From Breznakiella homolactica (GTDB taxonomy: Bacteria; Spirochaetota; Spirochaetia; Treponematales; Breznakiellaceae), in the NCBI RefSeq assembly GCF_016616095.2, contig NZ_CP067089.2:372001-436000 (forward strand): 64,000 nt of DNA, written 5' to 3'. Under the pieces are notes generated by a model that did no database searches, was not told where the DNA came from, and was given only the letters and a program-made list of their open reading frames with translations. Made by a program: the position numbers and the translations under genes. Shown here piece after piece: positions 8,446 through 16,806 of the stretch. How positions within the stretch are numbered: the first letter of the stretch is position 1; each line of letters starts with the position of its first letter.

Positions 8446-9399
8446 ATGGAAAAAGTAATTCTGGGAATTGATATCGGCGGCACCAAGGTCCGCCTCGGGC
8501 TTGTCCGTGACAACGGAGAAATACTCCAAACCAACCGTTTCCCCGTTAAACGGGGACCCCTTGCCGAATTCGGGGAAGAGCTTATCTCCCAAACCGGGCT
8601 GTTTCTGACTGAAACCGGGTATGCGGATCGTATTAACGGGATCGGTATTGGGGCCAAAGGGCACATAGACAACATCAAAAACCGGTACGCTTCGGGGTCC
8701 CTGTTTACCGGGGCTGACGGGTACGATCTTTGCGGTGAACTGGAACGCGTCTTTGGTCTTCCTGCTTTTATTGACAATGACCTGCACGCCACGGTGCTCG
8801 CCGAAGCGCGCTGGGGAGTGGGTCGGGGCAGGAACTGTTTCGCGTATATAAATGTGGGTACCGGCTTTGCGGTCGGTCTTATCGACTCCGGCCGTTTAAT
8901 CCGGGGGGACCACAATTTTGCCGGAGAAGCCGGAAACTGTATTTTTATCCCCACGGATAAACGGCCGTATATTCACAGTCTTGAATCGGTCGTATCCGGC
9001 GGCGGCCTTGATAAGGAAGTCCGGCGGATGATTAGCCGGTTTCCGGACAGTGCCCTTGCGGCGAAAGCCCGTACCTCAGAACCGGTTTTCTCCCGGGAAA
9101 TATTTGACGCGTACCGGAACGGCGATGCCCTGGCGGTGGATCTGGTGGATGATGCGCTGCTTATGCTGGCCTATACCATTATTAATCTCGAACACACTCT
9201 TAACTCAAAGCTCTATGTATTTGGCGGCGGTGTAGTCGCCGACGGCTGGTTCTTTGACAAACTCCGCGGCGAGGTGGAACGGATTTCCCGGGAATCCGGA
9301 CGTGTCTGGACCGCGCCTATGGAGATATCACAGCTTGGCGTTGATACAGCGGGGCTTTTAGGCGCCGTCAGTGTTTTCCTGCACAGCCGCGGCGTCTGA
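8446..9399 (+). CDS. ROK-family sugar kinase
   Basis: 317 aa. The N-terminal phosphate-binding loop IDIGGTKVRLGLV (residues 5-17), the second lobe motif FIDNDLHATVLAE with the likely catalytic Asp, and GGGV near the C-terminus identify an actin-like ROK kinase. The zinc-binding CxCGxxGC motif found in most ROK members is absent (NCIFIPTDKRPY in its place), so it belongs to a zinc-free branch. No N-terminal helix-turn-helix, so it is an enzyme and not a NagC-like repressor. As last gene of the ABC operon it probably phosphorylates the imported sugar before the SIS enzyme acts. The ATG overlaps the region of the permease stop by near contact. Confidence 0.85.
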   Translation: MEKVILGIDIGGTKVRLGLVRDNGEILQTNRFPVKRGPLAEFGEELISQTGLFLTETGYADRINGIGIGAKGHIDNIKNRYASGSLFTGADGYDLCGELERVFGLPAFIDNDLHATVLAEARWGVGRGRNCFAYINVGTGFAVGLIDSGRLIRGDHNFAGEAGNCIFIPTDKRPYIHSLESVVSGGGLDKEVRRMISRFPDSALAAKARTSEPVFSREIFDAYRNGDALAVDLVDDALLMLAYTIINLEHTLNSKLYVFGGGVVADGWFFDKLRGEVERISRESGRVWTAPMEISQLGVDTAGLLGAVSVFLHSRGV

Positions 9400-9428
9400 T
9401 TTCCCGAAGCATCACCCCGGTGTATGTA

Positions 9429-9968
9429 CTACAGGGCAGTTCCTTTTGACGGTTTAAACAATCCGGACATATCGGCGCCTTCGAGTTCAAGCAGTTTTAT
9501 TTTCTTTTCTATTCCTCCGGCGTAACCGGTTAAGCTCCCCTTCGATCCCACCACCCGGTGGCAGGGTATGATAATGGCGATGGGGTTGTGTCCTACCGCG
9601 CCGCCGACGGCCTGGCCGGCCATGGTGGCCTTGTTCATTTTTTTTGCCATTATCTCTGAGATTTTACCGTAGGTGGTAACTTCGCCGTAAGGAATCCCGC
9701 AGAGGATATCCCATACTGCCCTGCGGAATTCGCCGCCCCTGGGCGCCAGGGGCAGGTCTGCCGCTGCCGGTTTTTTACCCGAAAAGTATTTATCCAGCCA
9801 TTTTTTTGTCATGGAAAACGCGGGCAGATTATCCTTTTCTTCCATTTTATCCGTTACAGTCCCGCCGAAATACTTCTGTCCTTCCATCCACAGACCGACG
9901 AGATTGGAGCCGTCGCTTCCAAGCATAAACGGCCCGAGGGGCGACACGTAATAGGTTGAATAAAACAT
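9429..9968 (-). CDS. ogt: Methylated-DNA-protein cysteine methyltransferase
   Basis: 179 aa. The active-site motif IPCHRVVG places the methyl-accepting Cys at residue 136; the preceding helix-turn-helix region (VTTYGKISEI, then AVGHNPIAI) and the closing Gly-Tyr-Ala-Gly-Gly loop are intact. It transfers alkyl groups from O6-alkylguanine to itself in a single-turnover repair reaction. Length matches Ogt-type proteins without an Ada domain. AAGGAG precedes the ATG by 7 bases. It converges with the ROK gene and follows a possible 25-codon ORF. Confidence 0.93.
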   Translation of the reverse strand: MFYSTYYVSPLGPFMLGSDGSNLVGLWMEGQKYFGGTVTDKMEEKDNLPAFSMTKKWLDKYFSGKKPAAADLPLAPRGGEFRRAVWDILCGIPYGEVTTYGKISEIMAKKMNKATMAGQAVGGAVGHNPIAIIIPCHRVVGSKGSLTGYAGGIEKKIKLLELEGADMSGLFKPSKGTAL

Positions 9969-10040
9969 ATCCGTCTCCTTAGCAGTCTTCTTTTCCGCGG
10001 TGAATTCCAGCCAGTGACCGCCGCGTACAGCGGCTGGTCT

Positions 10041-10118
10041 TCACTGTTCATAGCACTGTAATCCCTGCCGGTTTAAATATACTGGTTTCCGTAAATAATA
10101 CTCGCTGTTTTCGGACAT
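10041..10118 (-). CDS. Possible 25-aa leader or small protein upstream of ogt
   Basis: ATG at 10118 with an excellent CCGGAGG box 6 bases upstream opens 25 codons (begins MSENSEYYLRK, ends LQCYEQ) and stops at 10041. Its stop overlaps a GTG that opens a further 22 codons toward ogt. No known family is recognised. It may be a leader peptide, a small protein, or the decayed start of a longer gene. Confidence 0.3.
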   Translation of the reverse strand: MSENSEYYLRKPVYLNRQGLQCYEQ

Positions 10119-10193
10119 GTATACCTCCGGAAAAGGTTTGCGGCCAGTGTATGGAGGCCGGTTCATCGAGATCTTTTTGCTGCGGAAAAGTTA

Positions 10194-10202
10194 TGGTATA
10201 AT
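10194..10202 (+). promoter_or_regulatory. Extended -10 promoter of the hybrid kinase gene
   Basis: TGGTATAAT is a perfect -10 box with the TGn extension; the -35 region is poor. It lies 49 bases before the TTG start at 10251. Confidence 0.5.
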
Positions 10203-10250
10203 ACGGGAATCCGGTTAGAGGATTATAAACCCGCCCAAGGACGCATAAAG

Positions 10251-12545
10251 TTGGTGAAATTTAAAACCATAACCGCCCGGATCATTATTTCAGTCATTCC
10301 TCTTGTCGCTGTTATAACCATTCTTTCGGTGGTCAATATTTATTTTGCCATGAACGGACAGATTACCACCCAGTTTGATGAACGGATGACCGAAAGTCTC
10401 CGTTTAGCCAGACTCAGTATCTACGCGGAGCTGCTGATGAACGCCAAGGTCGCCGAGAGCCTGGCCATCTACGCAGAAACCTGCAGCAGGGAAACCATTG
10501 AAAAAGGAGAACTGGCACGGTTTCTTCTGCGGTCCATTCCGTCAAATAAAAATACCGTGGGCGGCGGTATCTGGTTTGAACCGTATTCACTGTACCCTGA
10601 TGAGCGCTATTTCGGGCCCTATGTCTACATCAAGGACGGAAAGGCGGTGTATTCCGATGAGTACGGCAGCGAAGTGGACTTCCATCAGGAGGCCTGGTAT
10701 ATCAACGGGAAACAATCCGGCGGAGAAACCGTCTGGTCCGATGTTTACTATGACCCTGTGGCTGCCGTCACCATGATCACCTCCTCGGTGCCTTTTTACC
10801 GGAGCAGCGGTGAATTCCTGGGGGTCGCCACCGCGGATATGGCACTGACGGATATCAAGGCTATTTCCGCGGATATAGCCGTGGGCCGGACCGGCGCGGC
10901 CTTTATTCTTGGCGCTAAGGGGGAGTTCATTTCCTTCATTGATGAAAGCCGCAGTTCCGATATGCTTATCGGCGACGATCCGGACCATGAGCTGGTCTCC
11001 CTGGGCAGGCAGGTGCTGAACAACCGGAGCGGCTCGGAAACCCTTTCCTGGCAGGGGCGGCAGTACCGGGCTTTTTATACCGGCATGGAAGAAATTGACT
11101 GGCATCTGGTGGTGATCATCGACAATGCCGAAGTGGGGCAGTCCGCCAATGATCTGATCCGGTCCCTGGCCTTGGTCCCGGTGGTGGGGCTCTTTTTTGT
11201 GGCATGGAGTATTCTCATGGTCGCCCGGTATCTGAAACGGGTGACCAATAAGGTAAACAGTTTTGCCGACCAGGCCGCTTCGGGGGATCTGCGCGAAAGA
11301 ATCCTCATCACCGAACACGATGAATTCGGAGTGATGGAAGACCGGCTTAACAGGATGATGGACACCATGGCCGAAATGTCCGAACACTCCGAGAAAATGC
11401 TGGAAATGGCCCAGGCCGCCAGCAGGGCTAAAACGGAATTCCTGTCAAAAATGAGCCATGAGATGCGGACCCCCATGAACGCCATCATCGGCATGGTGCA
11501 GGTTTCCGAGCAGACCGATGACCGGGAAAAACTGCGGGACTGCCTTTTAAAAATTGACCATGCTTCACGGAACCTGCTGGAACTGATCAACAATGTGCTG
11601 GACATGGCAAAAATAGAAGCCAATAAGGTGGAACTGGAGGTCGCCCGGTTTTCTATCCGTGAGGTGTTTGAGAGTATCGCCAACGTCTTCTGGGTAAAAG
11701 CGGAAGAAAAAAAACTGGCCCTCACCTTAACCGCAGATGACTCGGTACCCGGCAGTATCTGGTCGGACCGGTTCAGGTATTCCCAGGTAGTGACAAATCT
11801 GGTGAGCAATGCGGTAAAGTTTACCCCCGAGGGAGGAGCCGTTTCCGTTGCCGCGGAGCTGCTTAAGGAAACGGCTACCGGGTTTGTTATCAGAACAACG
11901 GTGGCCGACACCGGCATCGGGGTCGCTCCCGAATCCGCGGGCAGACTGTTCGGCGCCTTTGAACAGGCTAACAGCGGTATTTTCAGGCAGTATGGCGGCA
12001 CCGGCCTCGGTCTTTCCATCAGCAAGAGCCTCGTTGAGCTTATGGGCGGAACTATCTGGTATGAACCAAACGGATCCGCCGGCAGCCGGTTTGTCTTTAC
12101 GATTACCGCGGAAAAAACCGGAAAGGAAGAAACCGCCCCCGCGGAAAAACTGACCCCCGATGCTTTTGACTTCCGCGGGAAATCGATTCTGGTGGCCGAA
12201 GATGTGGAGATCAACCGTGAGATTGTCGCGGCCCTTCTTGAAGATACCGGCGTGGCCATAGACTTTGCGGAGAACGGCCTGGAAGCCTGCGGTATGTTTT
12301 CAAAAAACCCTGAAAAATACGACCTGATTTTTATGGATATTCAGATGCCGGAAATGGACGGTCTGGCGGCTACGAAAAAAATCCGCCGGATGGAGAAGGG
12401 GAAAAAGATACCCATTATCGCCATGAGCGCCAATGCCTTCAGGGAAGATGTCAACGCCAGCCTGGAAGCGGGAATGAACGGGCATATTTCAAAACCGCTG
12501 GATTTGAATGTGGTTTTGTCCACGCTGCATTCTTTCCTGAAATAA
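10251..12545 (+). CDS. Hybrid sensor histidine kinase with Cache sensor and receiver domain
   Basis: 764 aa. Helix 1 at about 8-30, a periplasmic double-Cache-like domain at about 35-295 (WFEPYSLYPDERYFGPY, then QEAWYING and WSDVYYD), helix 2 at about 300-320, HAMP at about 320-375. HisKA follows with the phospho-accepting His403 in MSHEMRTPMNAIIG. Then come the ATPase boxes N (NLVSNAVKFTPEGG), G1 (DTGIGV) and G2 (GGTGLGLSIS), and a C-terminal receiver with Asp696 in FMDIQMPEMDG. Cache domains of this type sense small molecules outside the cell. There is no separate response regulator or output domain, so the signal must be passed to a partner elsewhere. The start is TTG 10251 or GTG 10254; spacing from AAGGA favours TTG. 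Confidence 0.92.
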   Translation: MVKFKTITARIIISVIPLVAVITILSVVNIYFAMNGQITTQFDERMTESLRLARLSIYAELLMNAKVAESLAIYAETCSRETIEKGELARFLLRSIPSNKNTVGGGIWFEPYSLYPDERYFGPYVYIKDGKAVYSDEYGSEVDFHQEAWYINGKQSGGETVWSDVYYDPVAAVTMITSSVPFYRSSGEFLGVATADMALTDIKAISADIAVGRTGAAFILGAKGEFISFIDESRSSDMLIGDDPDHELVSLGRQVLNNRSGSETLSWQGRQYRAFYTGMEEIDWHLVVIIDNAEVGQSANDLIRSLALVPVVGLFFVAWSILMVARYLKRVTNKVNSFADQAASGDLRERILITEHDEFGVMEDRLNRMMDTMAEMSEHSEKMLEMAQAASRAKTEFLSKMSHEMRTPMNAIIGMVQVSEQTDDREKLRDCLLKIDHASRNLLELINNVLDMAKIEANKVELEVARFSIREVFESIANVFWVKAEEKKLALTLTADDSVPGSIWSDRFRYSQVVTNLVSNAVKFTPEGGAVSVAAELLKETATGFVIRTTVADTGIGVAPESAGRLFGAFEQANSGIFRQYGGTGLGLSISKSLVELMGGTIWYEPNGSAGSRFVFTITAEKTGKEETAPAEKLTPDAFDFRGKSILVAEDVEINREIVAALLEDTGVAIDFAENGLEACGMFSKNPEKYDLIFMDIQMPEMDGLAATKKIRRMEKGKKIPIIAMSANAFREDVNASLEAGMNGHISKPLDLNVVLSTLHSFLK

Positions 12546-12711
12546 ATACTTTGCCGGTGCTTTACGGCGCCCCAAAAGACTGATATAAAAAATCAATGTA
12601 ACCCGTGGTGGTATACCGCCGTATTTGACTGTTCCACCAGCATCCGGGCGTAACAGCCATAACCTCAAGTTAGATGTATCAAACGGAAGAAATGCGGTAT
12701 ATTTATTGCCT

Positions 12712-13320
12712 ATGGAAAAAAGTGTTTATAATAAAAAAGAAGATGCCCTTGTGCTCGCTGCTTTCGGGGAACGGGACATGCGGCTTCTTGAACGCCATTG
12801 TGACGCCGGAAGGATAAATCTTTGGTTTGAAGGGACCGCCTGTCCCGATCTCGATTTTTTGCTGCCCTGTGAAAAGCTGGAAAAACTTGCCATATTCGGC
12901 GGGAATATCAGCGATTATTCTGCGTTAGGCAGGCTGCCGAATCTCAAAGAGCTGTTTATGAATGGCCGCCTCAGGCGGTGGCTGGATTGTTTCGATTTTC
13001 TTGGCTGCATCAGATCAGCAGAGAAAATTCAGATCATGAATTATCCAATGGTTTCCTCCTTTCCAAACCTGGCAAATTGTATAAACCTGGAGACCGTAGA
13101 AATCTCAGGCTGCAAACGGCTGACCGATATTTCAAATGTTGTGACTATCCCCCGGCTCAAAAGCTTTGGGATTTCCGGTACCCAGCATTCCGCCGCGGAG
13201 CTTGAGTTTATCGCCCGGAAAGCGGGAATGCTTGCCATGCAGGTTAGTTTGAAAAATCGGAAAGAGACGGACGCTTTTGAGACCATACGCCAAAGGTATA
13301 ATTTGGCGGTTTGGATATAA
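12712..13320 (+). CDS. Leucine-rich-repeat-like protein of unknown function
   Basis: 202 aa from the ATG at 12712. Residues about 55-170 contain leucine-rich-repeat-like units (LEKLAIFGGNISDYSALGRL, LPNLKELFMNG, INLETVEISGCKRLTDISNV, IPRLKSFGISGT). There is no signal peptide, so it is probably cytosolic. Similar small LRR proteins are sometimes immunity or binding partners, but nothing here proves it. The reading frame is open upstream to a TTG at 12625, but no ribosome binding site supports that start and none is convincing for 12712 either. It is followed after 26 bases by another unknown small gene. Confidence 0.55.
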   Translation: MEKSVYNKKEDALVLAAFGERDMRLLERHCDAGRINLWFEGTACPDLDFLLPCEKLEKLAIFGGNISDYSALGRLPNLKELFMNGRLRRWLDCFDFLGCIRSAEKIQIMNYPMVSSFPNLANCINLETVEISGCKRLTDISNVVTIPRLKSFGISGTQHSAAELEFIARKAGMLAMQVSLKNRKETDAFETIRQRYNLAVWI

Positions 13321-13346
13321 ACCGAACACCCGTACGGGGAGAAGCA

Positions 13347-13754
13347 ATGGACAGTGCATTGGAACAGCGGATCGTAAAGCTTTATGTAAACAAAGCGTAC
13401 AGAACGCGGATCCTTCACGAATTGGAAACCCCTCAAAAACGGAGCCGGGTTCTGCATCGGCTCTGCCATAACTACACCGATATTCTCAAATCCCAGGTCA
13501 TGAATCCATTGGTTGTATCCGATGCAAAAGAGAGAACAGCCGTAATTTTACGGCACGGAGGGCAGAAAGAGAATTGTTACGTACTATCTTTGCTGAAAAA
13601 TTATGATGGAATATTTCTGCCGCTGACTGCCGCCATGAATGCTGTCGCGGGAAATGGTATGGCCGCGCTGATATACTGCGGCAATGGAATAGCTTATTTT
13701 GAAGCCGAACAGGTACAAGGACCCCCTCCGAGGTTTTTATTAATGGGAGAATAA
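13347..13754 (+). CDS. Unknown 135-aa protein
   Basis: Starts at the ATG preceded by GGGGAG (spacing 6). It has a basic N-terminal half (about 1-45, rich in Lys/Arg, VKLYVNKAYRTRIL) and a C-terminal half with short hydrophobic strands (FLPLTAAMNAVAG, GMAALIYCGNGIAYF). No signal peptide, membrane segment or known motif is recognised. It lies in the same direction just after the LRR-like gene and may be co-transcribed with it. Confidence 0.5.
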   Translation: MDSALEQRIVKLYVNKAYRTRILHELETPQKRSRVLHRLCHNYTDILKSQVMNPLVVSDAKERTAVILRHGGQKENCYVLSLLKNYDGIFLPLTAAMNAVAGNGMAALIYCGNGIAYFEAEQVQGPPPRFLLMGE

Positions 13755-13825
13755 CTGGCTGGATTCATCCAGAATAAAACAGATTACCGGCGGAGGGAAA
13801 GGCTTATCATTCTTGGTAATTTTTA

Positions 13826-13855
13826 TTGGTAAAACAGGGATAAATACTGTATGAT
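13826..13855 (+). promoter_or_regulatory. Promoter before the 301-aa unknown gene
   Basis: TTGGTA (13826-13831), 18-base spacer, TATGAT (13850-13855). Transcription from here would start after the in-frame ATG at 13851, which supports the ATG at 13884 as the true start. Confidence 0.5.
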
Positions 13856-13883
13856 GATATCATTTCGTAAGAGGGAGAATGGT

Positions 13884-14789
13884 ATGGGAAATGTACCGGA
13901 GTGGGCGTCTTTCGCCGATGAAGAACAGTACACGGCTTTTATGGCAGCGGTGGAAAACTATTTAATAGATCATGGCATCAGCTATACCCTTGAAGGCGGA
14001 TTTGTTAATGCCGAAGAGGACTATTTCGGAAGTCCGCGTCTGGGACTCCAGAATATGCTCCAGTACTGCGTCCAGAATCCGGTTGAGACATACATGGATA
14101 TGGTGAAGAACCAGTTTGATACAACCCGGGAAAACCATCTCTTTAACGAGGAATTTAAAAAGATTGAGGATGATTTTGAAAAGGTTAAAGAGTATATCGG
14201 TGTGCGGATTTACGACAGCGGCTATATGGCCAACATAAGCGGGGATGCCGTACTGGCCCGGGAAATTTCAGAAAACCTTTTTGCCATGCTTATTTTTGAC
14301 CAGCCCTACAGTGTCAGCAATATCCCGCCGGCAAAACTTGAGAAATGGAACAAGACCGCCGATGAGCTTTTTGAGTTCGGTATACATAATATGAGGGACC
14401 ATTATCCGGTTCCTATTAACGAACAGGACTTTGAAGGGTTCAGAATATGGTACGCCAGTGTCGGGCATTTCTTTGTTCCCAATATCATCTTTGATCTGAA
14501 GGACCGGCCAGAACTTTTGGGCAGCAAGGGGGCGTTAATCGGTATTCCCCACCGGCACGCGGTGATCATCTATCCGATTGAGGACGCTGAGGTTTTACAG
14601 GCGATCAATGTGCTTCTGCCTACGGTTTACAATATGTGCGTCCAGGGACCAGGCTCAATCAGCAGCAGCCTGTACTGGTACCATGACGGTGAACTGACGG
14701 AACTCCCCTGCGGCGTACAGGACCAGAGTCTGGCGTTTTACCCGCCGGAAAATTTTATCCAGTTTATTCAAACCCTGGATAAAAGCTGA
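13884..14789 (+). CDS. Unknown 301-aa cytosolic protein (weak DUF1444 resemblance)
   Basis: ATG at 13884 with GAGGGAG 7 bases upstream. No signal peptide or membrane segment. The sequence is rich in acidic and aromatic residues. A C-terminal section with a predicted-phosphate-binding-free strand pattern (ALIGIPHRHAVIIYPI, then VLLPTVYNMCVQGPGSISSS) recalls the DUF1444 group, whose members measure or bind unknown ligands; this is a loose visual match only. It is a single gene with its own promoter between two unknown genes and a SIMPL lipoprotein. Confidence 0.6.
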   Translation: MGNVPEWASFADEEQYTAFMAAVENYLIDHGISYTLEGGFVNAEEDYFGSPRLGLQNMLQYCVQNPVETYMDMVKNQFDTTRENHLFNEEFKKIEDDFEKVKEYIGVRIYDSGYMANISGDAVLAREISENLFAMLIFDQPYSVSNIPPAKLEKWNKTADELFEFGIHNMRDHYPVPINEQDFEGFRIWYASVGHFFVPNIIFDLKDRPELLGSKGALIGIPHRHAVIIYPIEDAEVLQAINVLLPTVYNMCVQGPGSISSSLYWYHDGELTELPCGVQDQSLAFYPPENFIQFIQTLDKS

Positions 14790-14831
14790 AAAGGTCTTCC
14801 GGTATCTGTGTAAAGCGAATGGAGGTAAACT

Positions 14832-15578
14832 ATGAAGAAGAAAATATTTCTGAGCCTGGGCTGTATCAGCCTTTTGTTCTTTTCTCTTGCGGGATGCTCG
14901 GAAGCGGGCGGGGCTGACGAAGAAAAAAGTATTTTTACGGTAACGGGAATCGGAAAGGTCCTGATACAGGCCGACGTGGCCAGCCTGAATATCTATTTTA
15001 AACACGTGGCCCCCACAACCAGGGAGGCGAAAGAAGTTGTCGATTTAAAAGTTCAGGAAGTTCTCGATATCCTGCGTCAGGCAAACATTAATGATACCGA
15101 CATACGGACCGTTTCCATAAAATACGATGTGGAGACGAAGTACGAAAACGGTACCTATACATGGATAGGCCAGAAAGCGGAACAGACTATTTATGTTAGG
15201 GTAAAAAACATAAAGGATAATCCTGAAATACTTTCTTCGCTGCTGGATAAAATTGTATCCGTGGATAAGGTCTCCGTACGGAACGTGACCTTTGATGTCC
15301 AGAATACGGAAGAGCTGTTTGTGCAGGCCCGGGAGCTGGCGTACCGGAAAGCCCTGGATAAAGCGAATGAATACGCCGGTCTTTCCGGCCTGCGTGTGAT
15401 AAAGACCGTAAAATTAGTCGAGGCCAGGGATCTCGATGTTTCATATTCAATATCTCGGAGTGCCGGGCTTTCATCGGGCGCGGCCTTCCAGGACCGGGAC
15501 GGAATCTTTGTTCCGAACATTCCCACGGGTATGGAGGAAGTAACCGCGCAGGTTACGGTTGATTTTTTGCTGGAATAG
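14832..15578 (+). CDS. SIMPL-domain (DUF541) lipoprotein
   Basis: 248 aa. Lipobox LAGC gives an acylated Cys near residue 22. The remainder is one SIMPL domain: FTVTGIGKVLIQADVASLNI at the start, the DTDIRTVSIKYDVETKY centre, and the C-terminal ARELAYRKALDKANEYA helix followed by EVTAQVTVDFLLE. SIMPL proteins are periplasmic or surface proteins reported in stress tolerance and, in eukaryotes, in signalling; the biochemical role is unclear. GGAGG lies 6 bases before the ATG. Confidence 0.85.
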   Translation: MKKKIFLSLGCISLLFFSLAGCSEAGGADEEKSIFTVTGIGKVLIQADVASLNIYFKHVAPTTREAKEVVDLKVQEVLDILRQANINDTDIRTVSIKYDVETKYENGTYTWIGQKAEQTIYVRVKNIKDNPEILSSLLDKIVSVDKVSVRNVTFDVQNTEELFVQARELAYRKALDKANEYAGLSGLRVIKTVKLVEARDLDVSYSISRSAGLSSGAAFQDRDGIFVPNIPTGMEEVTAQVTVDFLLE

Positions 15579-15661
15579 CGGACTACAGCCACGGATGTCT
15601 GTCCGCGGCGGTGTCTCCTGTTCTCCGGAGCTGATCACCGCGGGACGTGTGCACAGAAGAG

Positions 15662-15698
15662 GCCAATACCGGAAAAATAAAATAACCCCGGTATTGGC
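15662..15698. terminator. Hairpin between convergent genes
   Basis: Perfect 11-bp inverted repeat GCCAATACCGG / CCGGTATTGGC with a 15-base loop between the convergent SIMPL gene and the small barrel gene. A second smaller stem followed by GGGGTTTT (15701-15724) may complete termination on the plus strand. Confidence 0.5.
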
Positions 15699-15723
15699 TT
15701 GCGGCAATCTGAGCCGCGGGGTT

Positions 15724-16014
15724 TTAGGCAACCGTGTAAATTCGTACGTCAGGATCTTTTTTCCATAACCCCTTGAGCCCGACAAAAACATCATTTTTAA
15801 ACATGTCGCTGCCGAGGTAGTTTTTTGCGTCCTCTTCGCTGGCAAAACCGTGCAGAACCTGTACGTCATCGCCCCTGATAAGAAGGTCTTTTGAAGCGGC
15901 TCCCTTGATCTGAGAAAGGAAAGGCTCTTTGTAGTCGGTATACACTTTCGCGGCCGCCGGCCTGTCGTTTTCATCGATGGTCATGGTTATTTCCAGATAT
16001 GCTTTTGCATTCAT
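15724..16014 (-). CDS. Small dimeric alpha/beta-barrel-like protein
   Basis: 96 aa from the ATG at 16014 (AGGAG 5-6 bases upstream). Pattern AYLEITMTI ... LHGFASEEDAKNYLGSDMF ... DPDVRIYTVA resembles ferredoxin-like dimeric barrels of the antibiotic-monooxygenase or YCII type, which act on quinones or related compounds. No catalytic residue can be assigned. It lies downstream of, and in the same direction as, the HxlR regulator, with a strong inverted repeat in between, so HxlR control is likely. Confidence 0.65.
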   Translation of the reverse strand: MNAKAYLEITMTIDENDRPAAAKVYTDYKEPFLSQIKGAASKDLLIRGDDVQVLHGFASEEDAKNYLGSDMFKNDVFVGLKGLWKKDPDVRIYTVA

Positions 16015-16107
16015 AACAAGCTCCTGTAACAATTTTATTCATCATGGTACCGCTGATGTTATGATTATAATAATAGAGCGGCTTTTCGAAGTAAATATAT
16101 TAACTAA

Positions 16108-16126
16108 TTTATTAGTAACTAATAAA
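16108..16126. promoter_or_regulatory. Candidate HxlR operator
   Basis: Perfect inverted repeat TTTATTAGT-A-ACTAATAAA (9-bp arms, 1-base spacer) in the 135-base gap between the HxlR gene and the gene it probably controls. It sits in an AT-rich stretch upstream of the small barrel gene. Confidence 0.55.
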
Positions 16127-16149
16127 TTTCATAGTGAAATAGACTGCTG

Positions 16150-16524
16150 TTAAACCTGTCCGCAGGTGATGCAGGGGGCTATTTTTTTTGTGATTTTTTT
16201 ATCCGAATGCTTCTTAGACCACTGGCAGATATTCTGGAGTATGGGAAGGATAGATTCCCCTTTTTTGGTTAAGGAATATTCGACCTTCGGGGGGATGGTA
16301 TCGTACTGGTACCGGTCAGTTATACCATCCTGAATTAATTCCTTCAGCATGGCCGCCAGAACAGCGTCGGTAATATTGTTAAGCTCCTTCCGGATTGAAC
16401 TGTACCGCATGATTTTATTCGCGGCCAGTACACAGATGATTCTCGATTTCCACTTGCCGCCGAATATATCGAGACCGTATTCAAGGGGACAGAGCAGTTC
16501 CTTTTCAATTTTATGGACATACAT
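16150..16524 (-). CDS. HxlR-family transcriptional regulator
   Basis: 124 aa. The HxlR winged helix is complete: LEYGLDIFGGKWKSRIICVL, then MRYSSIRKELNNITDAVLAA, then PPKVEYSLTKKGESILPI. A Cys near residue 9 (LLCPLEY) matches the conserved Cys by which many HxlR members sense quinones or electrophiles, and two more Cys close the protein (ITCGQ). It is the upstream gene of a two-gene leftward unit. Confidence 0.9.
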   Translation of the reverse strand: MYVHKIEKELLCPLEYGLDIFGGKWKSRIICVLAANKIMRYSSIRKELNNITDAVLAAMLKELIQDGITDRYQYDTIPPKVEYSLTKKGESILPILQNICQWSKKHSDKKITKKIAPCITCGQV

Positions 16525-16540
16525 ACACTAACCCCCTGCG

Positions 16541-16553
16541 GTAAAGTACTTAC
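16541..16553. promoter_or_regulatory. Possible autoregulatory site of HxlR
   Basis: Near-palindrome GTAAAGTACTTAC (core AAGTACTT perfect) just upstream of the HxlR start and downstream of a TATAAT on the minus strand. The remaining bases to 16806 hold no gene; I see only AT-rich promoter-like sequence for the TonB operon. Confidence 0.3.
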
Positions 16554-16806
16554 TATTATAAATCAGTATATAATTAAAATATATAGTTATGTTAAGTCTA
16601 TCTCCGGCGTCTTGGCCGGAATTTACAGCATATTCGATAAAGGTTGATTTTGTGGGGCAGAGGCTTTTTATCCGGCAATCCGCGGTGCCGCGTTCCGGCC
16701 ATTTCCCCATTGTATACACTGTGATAGAATTCATATACTATATTTTTGACCGGGTTGAATCCCTGTTAATTGTAAATTCCGTTTCTGTTTATTCAGAATA
16801 TTGTTA

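Noticed and set aside
12625-12711. TTG-initiated extension of the LRR-like gene
   Set aside because: No ribosome binding site and no LRR-like content in the extension.
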